Shown one piece after another: positions 28,646 to 39,222 of a stretch of 64,000 bases of DNA. Position 1 is the first letter of the stretch; each line of letters starts with the position of its first letter. The DNA comes from Rubrobacter marinus (GTDB lineage Bacteria > Actinomycetota > Rubrobacteria > Rubrobacterales > Rubrobacteraceae), in assembly GCF_011492965.1 (NCBI RefSeq), contig NZ_CP045121.1, positions 2,294,001-2,358,000 on the forward strand, given 5' to 3'. The notes under the pieces are model-generated. The model was not told the DNA's origin. It saw only the letters and a list, made by a program, of their open reading frames with translations, and ran no database searches. The position numbers were made by a program, and so were the translations under genes.

Positions 28646-29473
28646 CTACCAGTCGTACGCCTCCGGACGGCGGTTGGCGAGCGCCGGAAAGTCGGCGCGG
28701 AAGCGGTCGAGGTAGTCCAGGTCGAGGGTCGCGAGGGCGAAGCCGTCGCGGTCGGGGCACTGGGCGAGGACCGTCCCCCAGGGGTCCACGATCATGCTGC
28801 GGCCGTACGTCCGGCGCCCGTCGGCCTTCTGCCCCCACTGGGCCGGGGCGACGACGTAGGCCTGGTTCTCGACGGCGCGGGCACGGAGCAGGAGCTCCCA
28901 GTGGTCCTTGCCCGTTGCCAGGGTGAAGGCGGCCGGCACGGCGAGGATCTCGGCGCCCCGGAGCGCGAGGAGGCGGTAGAGCTCGGGGAAGCGCAGGTCG
29001 TAGCAGACGGAGAGGCCGAGCGTCGCGGGGCCGGCCTTGGCGGCGACGATCTCGTCCCCCGGCGCGACGGTCCGGGATTCCAGGTAGTCGCGGTCCGGCG
29101 CCTTGACGTCGAAGAGGTGGATCTTGCGGTAGCGGGCCACGAGCTCCCCCGAGGGGTCGAAGAAGGTGGAGGTGTTGTAGCGGCGCTCCGAGCCCGGCTC
29201 TCCCTCCAGAATAGAGCCGCCGAGCACGTAGACCTTCAGCTCGCGCGCGAGACGTCCGAGAAACGCCGTCGTCGGGCCGGGTACGGGCTCGGTGTTCTCC
29301 CGGTAGGCCTCCTCGAGGCCGTGGCAGCTCCACAGCTCCGGCAGCGCCACGAGGTCGGCGCCTGCGGCGACCGCCTCGCGGATGAGGTCCTCCGCCACCC
29401 CGAAGTTCTCCGCCTTCGCCGGCGTCGAAGACATCTGTATCGCGGCGGCCTTGATCTCCCGTCGCCCCTGCAT
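28646..29473 (-). CDS. Carbon-nitrogen hydrolase (nitrilase superfamily, Nit/omega-amidase-like)
   Basis: A 275-residue amidase with the Glu-Lys-Cys triad in place: Glu in LVALPELW, Lys in RYRKIHLFDV and Cys in LSVCYDLRFPELYR. The DVKAPDRDYLES loop and YDLRFPELYR are typical of the Nit1/Nit2 branch, which cleaves deaminated glutathione or omega-amides. With ggt elsewhere in the window, a glutathione-repair role is possible but unproven. ATG start lies close to GAGGAGGCGCG. Confidence 0.88.
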   Translation of the reverse strand: MQGRREIKAAAIQMSSTPAKAENFGVAEDLIREAVAAGADLVALPELWSCHGLEEAYRENTEPVPGPTTAFLGRLARELKVYVLGGSILEGEPGSERRYNTSTFFDPSGELVARYRKIHLFDVKAPDRDYLESRTVAPGDEIVAAKAGPATLGLSVCYDLRFPELYRLLALRGAEILAVPAAFTLATGKDHWELLLRARAVENQAYVVAPAQWGQKADGRRTYGRSMIVDPWGTVLAQCPDRDGFALATLDLDYLDRFRADFPALANRRPEAYDW

Positions 29474-29560
29474 CGCGCCTCCTCGGTCTCTCCCGCTGCG
29501 GGCTACGGGGCAATCATACAGCGCTTCGCCCGCCGCCAGGGACGGTGGAGGCCCGTGCCG

Positions 29561-30037
29561 CTACGGGACCTGCTCGATGCCGAGCCCCGCGTCCCTCCGG
29601 GGCTTCCTGACGAGGTAACGCTCGAGGTCGTAAGACTCGTACATCTCCTCCGAGATGCGGGCGGCCTCCCCGTGGGCGGGCTTGCCGGCCGCCGTCACCG
29701 CGTGCCGCCTGCTCTCCCAGAGGCAGAACGACAGGCACTCGCGGCGCTCGTTCACCCGGCCCCTGAAGTAGCGGAGCACGCCGCCGGAAGCCAGGGCCTC
29801 GTCGTAGGCGCGGTCGTCGTACTCCTTGAGGAGCCGATCGTCCGCCGCCGCGCGGCGCACGGAACGAAAGACCACGAGGTAGAGATCGACCGCGTCCAGC
29901 CCGGCGGCGCACCCCTCCCAGTCGAAGCCATCCCGGATGGGGAGGCTCGCGTACTCCGCGCGTTGGGGGGCGAGACGCCCGAATGCCTCGTAGACCTCGA
30001 GGCCCACCCCGCGCGTGCTTGGGACGTGCCGTTCCAA
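29561..30037 (-). CDS. Conserved hypothetical protein
   Basis: A 158-residue soluble protein of unrecognised family. It has an aromatic-rich core (FDWEGCAAGLDAVDLYLVVFRSVRR, ERRECLSFCLWESRRHAV) and ends with ISEEMYESYDLERYLVRK. The pattern of a beta strand with Cys and Trp followed by a helix recalls small dimeric alpha/beta-barrel proteins, but this is only a resemblance. It is transcribed toward the nitrilase gene, 87 bases away. Confidence 0.6.
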   Translation of the reverse strand: MERHVPSTRGVGLEVYEAFGRLAPQRAEYASLPIRDGFDWEGCAAGLDAVDLYLVVFRSVRRAAADDRLLKEYDDRAYDEALASGGVLRYFRGRVNERRECLSFCLWESRRHAVTAAGKPAHGEAARISEEMYESYDLERYLVRKPRRDAGLGIEQVP

Positions 30038-30242
30038 TCGAACTCCTCTTCTTTGCGCCTGTCGTGGCCGTTGGTCCCGACGGTCGAACCCGCGCGAAGG
30101 GGACGACGTCAGCGCAACATACGTTACCCGCGCACGGCCGCAAAGGATGTGCGCGTGGCGCCGAAAACGCGCGATAGGCGCAAGGATGGCCCGAAGTGTG
30201 TAACGGGATCGGGAGAGGTACCGTCGGTCGTGGGGCGACCCT

Positions 30243-31238
30243 CTACGGCGTCTCGTCGGGCAACGCCCCGAGGAGCTCCCGAAGACCGACCGGGGTCGCC
30301 CCGGCGTGGCGGACGCTCAGGCCGCCCGCGACGTTCGCGAGGCTTGCCGCCTCCGCGTAGCCCCCTCCGGCGAGCCGGGCGAGGGTGAAGGCGGCGACGA
30401 CCGTGTCGCCCGCGCCGGTGACGTCGAAGACCTCGCTCTTGTTGGCGACGGGAAGATGGACGGGATCGGCTCCGGGCTCGAAGAGGCTCATGCCCTCACC
30501 GCCGCGCGTGACGAGGAGGGCCTCGGCGCCGAGCTTCGCGCGGAGCACCGCCCCGGCCTTCTCGACGCCGGCCTCGCCGGCGACGTTCATGCCCGCGGCC
30601 TCGGCGGTCTCCTCGAGGTTCGGGGTTGCGGCGGTGACGCCCGGGAAGTCGAGCAGGCGGTGGCGGGAGTCGAGGCCGACGTAGCGGCCGTCGGCGAGAT
30701 CCACGACCACCCCGGATACGTCCGCCGTGAGGGTGCCGTGGCCGTAGTCCGAGAGGACGAAGCCGTCCACGTCCCCGGCGAGCTCCTCGACGCGGCGGAT
30801 GAGCTCGCCCTCGGCGGCGGGCTCGGGGGCGCCGGAGCCGAGCTGGTCGACCCGGAGGAGGTGCTGGCCGAGGCCGCCGCCGTGCGTGCCCCCGGCGACG
30901 ATGCGCGTCTTGGTGACGGTTCGGGTTCCGCCGTCCCGGACGACGGCCCCCGTGGGGCAGCCCATTCGGGCGAGGATCTTCAGGAGCTCGTCGCCGTTCG
31001 CGTCGTCCCCGATCCAGCCCGCCGGGACGACCTCGGCGCCCAGGGAGACGAGGTTCGCTACCGTGTTCGCGGCTCCCCCGAGCCGGAACTCGTCCCGCTC
31101 GTGGTTCAGGATCATGACCGGGTACTCGCGGGAGATCCTGCCCGCGTCCCCCACGAGGTAGTGGTCGAGGCCGAGGTCCCCGACGACCATGACGCGCAGC
31201 TTCCCGAAACCCTCGATCAGACGGGCCAGACGCCCCAA
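30243..31238 (-). CDS. PfkB-family sugar kinase, HldE/RfaE kinase-domain type
   Basis: A 331-residue ribokinase-fold enzyme. The opening RVMVVGDLGLDHYLVGDAGRISREYP, with LGGAANTVANL and the C-terminal DVTGAGDTVVAAFTLA, is that of the kinase domain of heptose-7-phosphate kinase/ADP-heptose synthase. The nucleotidyltransferase domain of bifunctional HldE is absent and is not encoded next door. Heptose phosphorylation is inferred from family resemblance; another sugar phosphate is possible. The catalytic Asp is in the GAGD motif. Confidence 0.82.
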   Translation of the reverse strand: MGRLARLIEGFGKLRVMVVGDLGLDHYLVGDAGRISREYPVMILNHERDEFRLGGAANTVANLVSLGAEVVPAGWIGDDANGDELLKILARMGCPTGAVVRDGGTRTVTKTRIVAGGTHGGGLGQHLLRVDQLGSGAPEPAAEGELIRRVEELAGDVDGFVLSDYGHGTLTADVSGVVVDLADGRYVGLDSRHRLLDFPGVTAATPNLEETAEAAGMNVAGEAGVEKAGAVLRAKLGAEALLVTRGGEGMSLFEPGADPVHLPVANKSEVFDVTGAGDTVVAAFTLARLAGGGYAEAASLANVAGGLSVRHAGATPVGLRELLGALPDETP

Positions 31239-31305
31239 AGTACCTCCCTCCGCGAACCGGACAGCGAGAGGGCTGTTCCCCCATCGAGTGCCCGTGAAAC
31301 GGTTA

Positions 31306-32216
31306 CTAGCCTCCGGCGCCCCCGCCGGCCTCCCAGAACGCCGCCTCGATCACCTGCCCCGCGCGCAGGTCCGGCAGGTCGAGGTGGCGGCGGGCGGCCT
31401 CCAGCGCGGCCTCCAGGGGCAGGAGCCCGACGAGCTCCGTCTCCTCGACGCGGGCGCCGTGCCTCCCCGCGGAACGGCGCACGGCGTCGAGGGCGGTGGC
31501 GACGGAGGTCTCTTCGAGGTCCGTCAGGTTCATCGAGACCTGAGCCCTCCCCCCCACCTCCAGCCCGAGCGCCTTCACGCCCGGCAGGCCGCCGCTCCGC
31601 TCCCGAACCTCCGCGGCGACGGCGCGCGCTACCTCGACGGCGCTCGTGTCCAGGTAGGCGTTGAAGGCGACGAGGAAGGGCCGTGCCCCCACCGCGACCG
31701 CCCCGAGCGCGGCGGGAGCACGCCGGGGCCGTAGTCCGGCCTCCACTCCGGGCTCCCCGAGCGCGCGGAGAGGCCCTCGTATCCGCCCCTGCGCACGTCG
31801 GCGAGGTTGCGCCGGTGCGGGGCCGACGCGGCCTCGCCATAGAGGTAGACGGGGAGGCCCAACGCCCCGAGAGCCTCCCCGACCCTTCTGGCGAGATCGG
31901 CGGCGGCGGCCATCGTCGCGCCGGCGAGCGGGACGAACGGCAGCACGTCGAGGGCGCCCATCCTGGGGTGGACGCCGCTGTGGGCTGAGAGGTCTATCTC
32001 CCGCAGGCACGCGCGCGCGAGGGCGGAGGAGGCTTCGAGGAGCGGCCCCTCCTCCCCCACGAAGGTCAGAACGCTGCGGTTGTGGTCCCCGTCGGAGTGG
32101 AGGTCTAGGACGGCGACGCCCCTGACGGAGCGCACGGCGTCGGCGATGCGCCGGATCTTCGCCTCGTCGCGGCCCTCGCTGAAGTTCGGGACGGCCTCGT
32201 AGAGCTTCTCTCCCAT
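31306..32216 (-). CDS. Glutamate formimidoyltransferase; one lost base as sequenced
   Basis: Transfers the formimino group of formiminoglutamate to tetrahydrofolate in histidine breakdown. It is a single-activity (N-terminal FTCD-type) protein of about 303 residues. It begins YEAVPNFSEGRDEAKIRRI and contains HSDGDHNRSVLTF and DLSAHSGVHPRMGALDVLPFVP, then after the break ARPFLVAFNAYLDT and VSMNLTDLEET. A C run near 31711-31714 is one base short and shifts the frame. Its stop and the start of the GH15 gene upstream are only 16 bases apart. Confidence 0.88.
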
Positions 32217-32232
32217 CTTTACGGGGCGTCCT

Positions 32233-34032
32233 CTAGCGGCTGCCGAGGGCGCGGTCGAGGTGGACGGCGGCGCTGATGAGGGAGAGGTGGGTGAAGGCCT
32301 GGGGGAAGTTGCCGAGGGCCTCGCCGGACGGGCCGATCTCCTCGGCGTAGAGGCCGAGGTGGTTGGCGTAGGAGAACATCTTCTCGAGGGCGAGGCGGGC
32401 CTCGTCGAGGCGGCCGGCCTTGGTCAGGCACTCGACCAGCCAGAACGAGCACATGCTGAAGCTCCCTCGGGGAGGTCGAGCCCAGGCCGTCGGGGAGGCC
32501 TCGCTGACGTTGTAGCGGTCGACGAGGGTGTCGCGGGCGAGCTCCCTCTGGATGTGGTCCAGGGTGGAGATCCAGCGCGGGTCCGTGGGGCCGACGAACT
32601 TCACGAGCGGCATGAGGAGCAGGGAGGCGTCGAGGGCGTCGCCGCCGTAGGTCTGGGTGAAGGCGCCCTTCTTCGGGTTCCAGCCCTTCTCCATGATCTC
32701 CTCGTAGATCCTGTCGCGCTCCCTCGTCCACCGGCCGTCCCCGGCGGGGAGGCCGCGCTGGTGCGAGATCCTGCCGGCCCTCTCCAGCGCGACCCACGCC
32801 ATGAGCTTGGAGGAGACGAACTGGTTGGAGCCGCCCCTGACCTCCCAGATCCCCTCGTCGGGCCTCTGCCAGTTGTCGGCGAGCCAGTCGAGGATCTTTC
32901 TGAGGTTCTGCCACAGGTCGTAGTCGAGCGGGGCCCCCCACTTGTTGTACAGGTAGGCCGCGTCGAGGACGGCCCCGTAGAGGTCGAGCTGGGTTTGTCC
33001 GTAGGCGGCGTTGCCGAGCCTCACCGGGCTGGAGCCCTTGTAGCCGGAGAGGTGATTCAGGACGCTCTCTTCTATCTCCGTGCGGCCGTCGATCCCGTAG
33101 AGCGGCTGGAGGAGGCCGTCGGTGTCGCGGTGGCAACGCTCGCGCAGCCAGCCCATGAAGTTTTTGGCCTCGCTCTCGAAGCCGACGGAGATGAGGGCGT
33201 AGAGGGCGAAGGCCGCGTCCCTGAGCCAGGTGTAGCGATAATCCCAGTTGCGCTCTCCGCCGACCCACTCGGGTAGCCCCATGGTCGGGGCGGCGACGAG
33301 CGCGCCGGTGGGATGGTAGACCATGATCTTGAGGGCGAGGGCGGAGCGGTACACGTCCTCGCGCCACCGGCCGTCGTAGGTGCAGCCGGAGATCCAACGC
33401 CGCCAGTACTGCATCGTCCCCTCGAGGTACTCCTCGAACGGACGCCCGCCGTCCACGTCCTCGGGCCCCTCCCCGTCCGCCAGGTTCGCGAGGACGAAGG
33501 TGCAGCTCTCCCCCGCCTCCAGCGTGAAACCGGCCCGCACCGACCCCCCCGGGCCCTCCGCGAGCGGCACGTCCGAGCGCAGGCCGAGCGCGGTCGGCCC
33601 GCGGAAGACGGCGCCAGTCTTGACGACCGAGACCGTGTGCCCCTGGCGGGCGTAGTCGAAGGCGGGGCGGCACTCCATCTCGAAGGGGAGTTTGCCGCGG
33701 ACTACCCGGACGTTGCGGACGAGCCGGTGCCGGTCGTTCTGGCCTTCGGGGAGCGGCATGAAATCCAGGGTCTCCGCCACGCCTTCGGCCGAGAGGAAGC
33801 GCGTCAGGAGGATGTTCGTGTCCGGGAGGTAGAGCTGCTGGCTCCGCCCGGGGTCCCCGGCGGGCGCGAGCTTGAAGTGCCCGCCCTTCTCGTCGTCTAG
33901 GATGGAGGCGAAGACGCTCGGCCCGTCGAACGACGGCAGGCAGAGCCAGTCGATCGTCCCGTCCATCCCCACGAGCGCCGCCGTGTGCAGGTCCCCGATG
34001 ATCCCGTGGTCCTCGATGGGTAGATAAGACAC
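32233..34032 (-). CDS. Glycoside hydrolase family 15 protein (glucoamylase or trehalase type)
   Basis: A 599-residue enzyme. An N-terminal beta domain ([33 protein letters not shown], split here by the family as [13 protein letters not shown] and [10 protein letters not shown]) precedes an alpha/alpha barrel. The catalytic region [16 protein letters not shown] and the second acid loop in [18 protein letters not shown] are present. In actinobacteria such proteins are often trehalases, in others glucoamylases; sequence alone does not decide. No signal peptide, so it is cytoplasmic. Frame intact. Confidence 0.9.
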   Translation of the reverse strand: MSYLPIEDHGIIGDLHTAALVGMDGTIDWLCLPSFDGPSVFASILDDEKGGHFKLAPAGDPGRSQQLYLPDTNILLTRFLSAEGVAETLDFMPLPEGQNDRHRLVRNVRVVRGKLPFEMECRPAFDYARQGHTVSVVKTGAVFRGPTALGLRSDVPLAEGPGGSVRAGFTLEAGESCTFVLANLADGEGPEDVDGGRPFEEYLEGTMQYWRRWISGCTYDGRWREDVYRSALALKIMVYHPTGALVAAPTMGLPEWVGGERNWDYRYTWLRDAAFALYALISVGFESEAKNFMGWLRERCHRDTDGLLQPLYGIDGRTEIEESVLNHLSGYKGSSPVRLGNAAYGQTQLDLYGAVLDAAYLYNKWGAPLDYDLWQNLRKILDWLADNWQRPDEGIWEVRGGSNQFVSSKLMAWVALERAGRISHQRGLPAGDGRWTRERDRIYEEIMEKGWNPKKGAFTQTYGGDALDASLLLMPLVKFVGPTDPRWISTLDHIQRELARDTLVDRYNVSEASPTAWARPPRGSFSMCSFWLVECLTKAGRLDEARLALEKMFSYANHLGLYAEEIGPSGEALGNFPQAFTHLSLISAAVHLDRALGSR

Positions 34033-34143
34033 GCCTAGCCCTCGGCCTCCCGATCGCCCCGTAGCAGCCTCCGGCCGACGGGGCTCATCGCCGCCACGAA
34101 GCCCGCTCCCGTTCGATGCCCGCGCCGCGGGGTCGGCCGGGCG

Positions 34144-34566
34144 CTAATACCGCACCACCAGGACGCCGCCGACGAGGATCAGGGCGACCCCGAGGACGGT
34201 GAGGGGGCTGAAGTCCTGCCCGTCGGCCCCGAACACGCCGATGCTGTCGAGGACGAGGCTGACTATAAGCTGCGAGGCGATGACGAGGGAGAGCGTGCGG
34301 GCGACGCCGGTCTGTCCCGCGGAGTAGGCGATGCCCCCGAGGATGAACGCGCCCAGCACCCCGGAAGCGGCGGCGAAGCCCACGGCGCGCGCCGTGAACT
34401 CCGGCCGGGCGAGGAACGGGTAGACGCCGGCCGCGGCGATCGCCGTCGTCAGCCCCGAGATGGCGACGAGGGCGGTCGGCCCGATCGTGCGCTGCGAGAC
34501 GGAGGTGAGCGTGGCCTGAAACGCCACCGCTATCCCCACCAGCACCGCCAGAGCAGCGAACTTCAA
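34144..34566 (-). CDS. Small DMT-family transporter (YdcZ type)
   Basis: A 140-residue protein with four or five membrane helices, similar to the short YdcZ/DUF606 branch of drug/metabolite transporters. It starts FAALAVLVGIAVAFQATLTS, with GPTALVAISGLTTAIAAAG and the conserved QLIVSLVLDSIG segment near the end. Such half-size proteins usually act as homo- or heterodimers; no partner gene is adjacent. Substrate unknown. Confidence 0.8.
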   Translation of the reverse strand: MKFAALAVLVGIAVAFQATLTSVSQRTIGPTALVAISGLTTAIAAAGVYPFLARPEFTARAVGFAAASGVLGAFILGGIAYSAGQTGVARTLSLVIASQLIVSLVLDSIGVFGADGQDFSPLTVLGVALILVGGVLVVRY

Positions 34567-34690
34567 ACTACCTCCCTACACCCGCGACCCGCTCGCCGAC
34601 CGCCCTAAGATAACAGAGTGGGCCCCGTCGAAGCCGTGGTGCGGCCCGCGCGACCGCGAGCCCGGGCGAGAACCCGCTCGGCCGGCGCGG

Positions 34691-37600
34691 CTAGCGGCCG
34701 CCGTCGACGGCGCCGGTCAGGGAGGCGGCGAGCTCGGCGCAGACGCGCCAGAACTCGTCCTCCAGCTCGGCGATGCGCTCGGCCGCGCCGTCCAGGTCGC
34801 CCGACCGGCCCAGGGCCTCTACGCCCTCGGCGATGCGGGCCATCCGGCGCGCGCCGAAGCTCCCGGAGCCGCCCTTCAGGCCGTGCGCCGCGAGCCGGAG
34901 CCCTTCGGCGTCGCCGCGCTCGTGAGCCTCGCGCAGCGCCGCGATGCGAGCGGGGGTGTCCTCTTCGAATATCTCGAAGAGCTCGACGAGGAGGTCCGGC
35001 TCACCTTCCCCGCGGATGCCGCGCAGGCCGTCCAGCACCTCCCAGTCGACGGAGGGGAAGGCCTCCGCCCCTTCCTCCGTCAGGTCCCTCGGGGGCCGCG
35101 GCGCCTCGCGCGCCACCCAGTTCTGCAGCATCCCCTCCAGGGCTTCGGCCTTGACAGGCTTCGCGATGTAGTCGTCCATCCCCGAGGCGAGTGCGGCCTC
35201 GCGGTCGCCGCTCATGGCGTTGGCGGTCATGGCGATGATCGGGGTGTGGCGCTCCGAGCCTTCGCGGCGGCGGATCTCGCGCGTCGCCTCGTAGCCGCCC
35301 ATCCCGGGCATCTGCACATCCATCAGCACCGCCGCGTACGGCACGCGCGCGAGCGCCTCCAGGGCCTCGAGGCCGTTCTCGACGACGTCGATGCGGTAGC
35401 CGAGCCTCTCCAGGGTCCTCAGCGCGACCTTCTGGTTTACGGGGTTGTCCTCGGCGACGAGGAGGTGCGGCCGGGCCCCGGCGCGCTTCTCGGCGAGGCC
35501 GTGACGGGTGACGAGCGCATCCTCCCCCGCGTCGTCCGGGGGCGTCGTGGCCTGAGCCGTCGAACGGGAGGCGGCGACGGTGGCTAGGGCGTCGCGGAGC
35601 TCGACCTGCCGGACGGGCTTCGTGAGGTAGGCGGCGATGCCGGCCCTGCGCGCCTCCTCGCCCTCCCCGCGCTGGCCCATGGAGGTCAGCATCACGAGGC
35701 GCACGTCCCGGAGGAGCGGGTCCGCCTTGATGCTGCGGGCGAGCTGGAGGCCGTCCTTGTTCGGCATCTGCATGTCCAGGATCGCGAGGTCGTAAGGCTC
35801 GCCGGCGCCGGCGGCGGCGCGGAGGTACTCCATCGCGCGCCAGCCGCTCTCGACCGCGTCGGAGACCATCCCCCACGGGGCGACCTGCTTGCGGAGGATC
35901 TTCCGGTTGGTCGCGTTGTCGTCCACGATCAGGATGCGCAGGCCGCGGAGCTCCCCCCCGGGCTCGGCACCACCCTCGGCCTCGGGCCGCTCCTCCAGGC
36001 GCGCCGTGAAATGGAACGTGCTCCCCTGCCCGGGGACGCTCTCCACCCCGATCTCGCCGCCCATGAGCTCCACGAGCTGCTTGGAGATGGCGAGCCCGAG
36101 GCCGGTGCCGCCGTAGCGGCGCGTCGTCGAGGCGTCGGCCTGGGAGAAGGACTCGAAGAGGCGCTCGAGCTCGGCGGCCTCTATGCCGATGCCGGTGTCC
36201 AGGACCTCGAACCGGACGGTCGCCTCGCCGCCCGCCTCCTCGACGAGGGCGGTGCGCAGGACCACCTCGCCCCTCTCGGTGAACTTGATGGCGTTGCCGA
36301 TCAGGTTCGTCAGCACCTGCCTCAGGCGGAACGGGTCGCCCTTCACGGCGGCGGGGACGTCGTACTCGACGAAGTTTATAAGCTCCAGCCCCTTGTCCTC
36401 CGCGCGACCGGCGAGCAGGCGGGCGACCTCCTCGACCGTCGCGCGCAGGTCGAAGCTTATCTCCTCGAGGCGCACCTTCCCGGCCTCTATCTTGGAGAAA
36501 TCGAGGATGTCGTTTATGACGGAGAGGAGGTGCTCGCCGGAGGAGCGCACGGTCTCCGCGTAGTCGCGCTGCTCGGGGTCGAGGGGGGTGCCGAGGAGCA
36601 GCTCGGTCATGCCGATGACGCCGTTCATGGGGGTGCGGATCTCGTGGGACATGTTCGCCAAAAAGTCGGACTTGGCGCGGCTCGCGGCCTCGGCGGCCTC
36701 GGCGGCCTCCTGCATCGCCGCTTCGGCCTTTTTGCGTCCGGTGACGTCGCGGATGATGCCGGTGAACAGGATGTCGCCCTCCTCGCGCATCTCGCCCAGG
36801 GAGAGCTCCAGCGGGAACTCCTCCCCATCCTTGCGGAGGCCCGCGAGCTCGACGGGGCCCTTCCCCACCACGCGCGCCTCCCCCCCGCCGAGGTAGCGCC
36901 GGAAGCCGGTCTCGTGGGCGCCGCGCAAGCGCTCGGGCATCAGGACGCTCAGGGGCCTGCCGACCATCTCCCCGGTCCCGTAGCCGAAGATGCGCTCCGC
37001 GCCGGGGTTGAACGAGCGCACGGTCCCGTCCTTCGTCATCGTGATGATGGCGTCGGAGGCGGTGTCCACGACGGCGCGGTGCCGGGCCTCGCTCTCGCGC
37101 AGCGCCTTCTCGGCCTCCTTGCGCTCCGAAACGTCGCGCACGGCCGTGACGCGGACCTCGCGGCCCTTGTAGGAGGACAACTTGCCGTGGATCTCGATGG
37201 GGAAGGTTGTGCCGTCCCCGCGCAACCCCGTGGCCTCGTAAGACCGCGCGTAGCCGCTGGCGCGGCGCTCCTCGACGAGCTCGCGCGAGGAGGGCGACAC
37301 GTAGTCGAGTACGTCCCTGCCGACAAGCTCCGAGACGTCGTCGTAGCCGAAGAGCCGGGCGAAGGCGCGGTTGACCTCCAAGATTCGCCCCCCCTCGGTG
37401 ATGGCGATGCCCTCCAGCGTCGCGTCCGAGAGGGCGCGGAAGCGCTCCTCGCTCTCACGCAGCGCGACCTCGCTCTCCGCGAGCTCCTCCGCCTTGGAAG
37501 AGAACCTCCGGTCCACGATGGCGCCGAGAAGGGCGAGGCCCAGGATCACGAGCGTCAGGACGCCGACGCCGAAGCCCAGGACCGGCGCGTCGAGGGCGGA

Positions 37601-38239
37601 TGAAGGGGCCGCCGCGCCGCCCGAGGGGTCGAACTCGGCCGCCGCCATCCCCGTGTAGTGCATCCCGGCGATGGCGGCCCCCATCACCAGGGCGCTGCCG
37701 CCCATGAGGAGCCCCGCGTGCGGGGTGCCGCGCCGGTTGAGGCGGAAGGCGAGGTAGAGGGCGGCCATGGAGGCGAGCACGGCGATAAGGACCGAGATCC
37801 CGAAGAGGACGGGATCGTAGCTTATGCTCATCCCCATCCGCATCGCGCTCATTCCCGTGTAGTGCATGGAAGCGATCCCCAGGCCCATGATCGGGCCGGC
37901 CATGAGCAACGAGCGAGGCCCCACCGCGCCGCGCCCGACCACGAAGAGCGCGAGCCCGGAGGCGCCGACGGCTATGGCGACGGAGAGCAGCGTCCTCGGC
38001 AGCCCGTACGACACCGGCGCGCCCATGTCGAAGGCGAGCATCCCCGTGAAGTGCATCGACCAGATGCCCGTCCCCATCGCGAACGCGCCCGCCGCGAGCC
38101 ACAGCGTCCGGGCCGCGCCCCTGGAGGCCGTGACCCTGCCGGCCAGGTCCAGGGCCGTATACGAGGCGATCACCGCGATCACGTACGAGAGCGCCACGAG
38201 ACGCCAGTCCCAACTAGCCGCGATCTCTGCGTGATGCAT
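34691..38239 (-). CDS. MHYT-domain hybrid sensor histidine kinase with two receivers and an HPt domain
   Basis: A complete phosphorelay in one 1182-residue protein. Residues 1-240 are a seven-helix MHYT sensor with repeated His motifs (SMHFTGM, SMHYTGM, GMHYTGM) thought to bind copper and a gas such as NO or O2. Two PAS domains follow (about 260-505), then HisKA ([13 protein letters not shown]) and ATPase ([25 protein letters not shown]). Then come two receivers, with phosphoacceptors in [12 protein letters not shown] and [12 protein letters not shown], and a C-terminal HPt ([13 protein letters not shown]). ATG 38239 has AGGAAGGCG upstream. A sigma-28-type promoter lies 78 bases upstream of the start. 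Confidence 0.95.
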   Translation of the reverse strand: MHHAEIAASWDWRLVALSYVIAVIASYTALDLAGRVTASRGAARTLWLAAGAFAMGTGIWSMHFTGMLAFDMGAPVSYGLPRTLLSVAIAVGASGLALFVVGRGAVGPRSLLMAGPIMGLGIASMHYTGMSAMRMGMSISYDPVLFGISVLIAVLASMAALYLAFRLNRRGTPHAGLLMGGSALVMGAAIAGMHYTGMAAAEFDPSGGAAAPSSALDAPVLGFGVGVLTLVILGLALLGAIVDRRFSSKAEELAESEVALRESEERFRALSDATLEGIAITEGGRILEVNRAFARLFGYDDVSELVGRDVLDYVSPSSRELVEERRASGYARSYEATGLRGDGTTFPIEIHGKLSSYKGREVRVTAVRDVSERKEAEKALRESEARHRAVVDTASDAIITMTKDGTVRSFNPGAERIFGYGTGEMVGRPLSVLMPERLRGAHETGFRRYLGGGEARVVGKGPVELAGLRKDGEEFPLELSLGEMREEGDILFTGIIRDVTGRKKAEAAMQEAAEAAEAASRAKSDFLANMSHEIRTPMNGVIGMTELLLGTPLDPEQRDYAETVRSSGEHLLSVINDILDFSKIEAGKVRLEEISFDLRATVEEVARLLAGRAEDKGLELINFVEYDVPAAVKGDPFRLRQVLTNLIGNAIKFTERGEVVLRTALVEEAGGEATVRFEVLDTGIGIEAAELERLFESFSQADASTTRRYGGTGLGLAISKQLVELMGGEIGVESVPGQGSTFHFTARLEERPEAEGGAEPGGELRGLRILIVDDNATNRKILRKQVAPWGMVSDAVESGWRAMEYLRAAAGAGEPYDLAILDMQMPNKDGLQLARSIKADPLLRDVRLVMLTSMGQRGEGEEARRAGIAAYLTKPVRQVELRDALATVAASRSTAQATTPPDDAGEDALVTRHGLAEKRAGARPHLLVAEDNPVNQKVALRTLERLGYRIDVVENGLEALEALARVPYAAVLMDVQMPGMGGYEATREIRRREGSERHTPIIAMTANAMSGDREAALASGMDDYIAKPVKAEALEGMLQNWVAREAPRPPRDLTEEGAEAFPSVDWEVLDGLRGIRGEGEPDLLVELFEIFEEDTPARIAALREAHERGDAEGLRLAAHGLKGGSGSFGARRMARIAEGVEALGRSGDLDGAAERIAELEDEFWRVCAELAASLTGAVDGGR

Positions 38240-38316
38240 CGCTTGCGCCTTCCTGTCCGGAAAATCTAGGCCCGAGCGGACCGCCCACGCGGCGTCTCCG
38301 ACCCGGGTACGGATAG

Positions 38317-38344
38317 TTATCGGCACGAGCAGATACGAGCTTTA
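38317..38344 (-). promoter_or_regulatory. Sigma-28/WhiG-type promoter of the MHYT hybrid kinase
   Basis: On the minus strand: TAAA (38344-38341), 16 bases, GCCGATAA (38324-38317). It shares 18 or more positions, including TAAAGCT and CGTGCCGATAA, with the subtilase promoter at 2400-2427. The expected start near 38310 gives a 71-base leader. Confidence 0.75.
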
Positions 38345-38364
38345 ACCGGGGCCCTGCGCCCGCG

Positions 38365-38389
38365 GTTCTCCGGCATGCGCTCGGGGTAT
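38365..38389 (+). promoter_or_regulatory. Possible SigB/SigF-type promoter of the UPF0173 gene
   Basis: GTTC (38365-38368), 15 bases, GGGTAT (38384-38389), close to the general-stress consensus GTTT-N15-GGGTAT. One mismatch in a short motif, so tentative. Confidence 0.3.
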
Positions 38390-38441
38390 ACGTTAATCTT
38401 GTTTTCGCAGGCATAGGAAGCTAAAGACGGAGGCAGAGACC

Positions 38442-39167
38442 GTGGAACATCTTCTGGGTGGGACCAGGATCACCTACATGGGTCACGCGACCTTCAGGGT
38501 CGTTACGGCGGGCGACGAGCAGATCCTCATAGACCCCTTCCTGACGGACAACCCGCAGACGCCGGACCATCTGAAGGAGATCGGCGAGCTCGACACGATG
38601 CTCGTCACCCACGGCCACTTCGACCACTTCGCGGACGCGGTCCCGGTCGCGACGCAGACCGGGGCGACCGCGGTGGCGAACTTCGAGATCTTCTCGTACC
38701 TGCAGAGCCAGGGCGTGGAGAACGCGATGCCCCTGAACAAGGGCGGCACCGCCCAGGTCGGCGGCGTGAAGGTGACCGCCACCCACGCCTTCCACTCCTC
38801 CTCGATCCAGCTGGAGGACGGCTCCTCGATCTACGCCGGCGAGCCGCAGGGCTACGTCCTGGAGTTCGAGAGCGGCTTCAAGCTCTACCACGCGGGCGAC
38901 ACCGCCCTCTTCGGCGACATGGCGCTCATCGGGGAGCTCTACAACCCGGACATCGCCCTCCTGCCGATCGGCAACCAGGTGGTCATGAGCCCGTTCGAGG
39001 CCGCCCACGCCGCCCGCCTCCTCGGCGTCGAGCACGTCGTCCCGATGCACTACGGCACGTTCCCGTTCGTCCCCGGCACCCCCGAGGAGTTCCAGCAGCA
39101 CCTCGCCCAGATCGCGCCGGGCGTCTCCGTCCACGTGATGCAGCCGGGCGACGACCTCTCTTCGTAG
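38442..39167 (+). CDS. UPF0173 metal-dependent hydrolase
   Basis: A 241-residue metallo-beta-lactamase-fold protein of the UPF0173 (YtkL-like) family. The metal motif is VTHGHFDHF, with further ligands in ATHAFHSSS, YHAGDTALFGDM and VPMHYGTFP. The start ITYMGHATFRV is typical. GTG 38442 is the natural start. Members are uncharacterised hydrolases. A strong terminator follows. Confidence 0.87.
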   Translation: MEHLLGGTRITYMGHATFRVVTAGDEQILIDPFLTDNPQTPDHLKEIGELDTMLVTHGHFDHFADAVPVATQTGATAVANFEIFSYLQSQGVENAMPLNKGGTAQVGGVKVTATHAFHSSSIQLEDGSSIYAGEPQGYVLEFESGFKLYHAGDTALFGDMALIGELYNPDIALLPIGNQVVMSPFEAAHAARLLGVEHVVPMHYGTFPFVPGTPEEFQQHLAQIAPGVSVHVMQPGDDLSS

Positions 39168-39190
39168 AGCCATCGGCACGTTCGTACCCT

Positions 39191-39222
39191 GCGGCCGGCC
39201 CTTCCGGGGCCGGCCGCTTCTC
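39191..39222 (+). terminator. Terminator after the UPF0173 gene
   Basis: Eleven-base perfect stem (39191-39201 and 39207-39217) followed by TTCTCT. It lies between convergent genes and may serve the cobS side too. Confidence 0.75.

Noticed and set aside
24429..30203. Shared 12-base string TACACACTTCGG (minus strand) about 160 bases upstream of two genes (24285 and 30037)
   Set aside because: Exact 12-base matches are expected many times by chance in 64 kb, and there is no extended similarity or known consensus.
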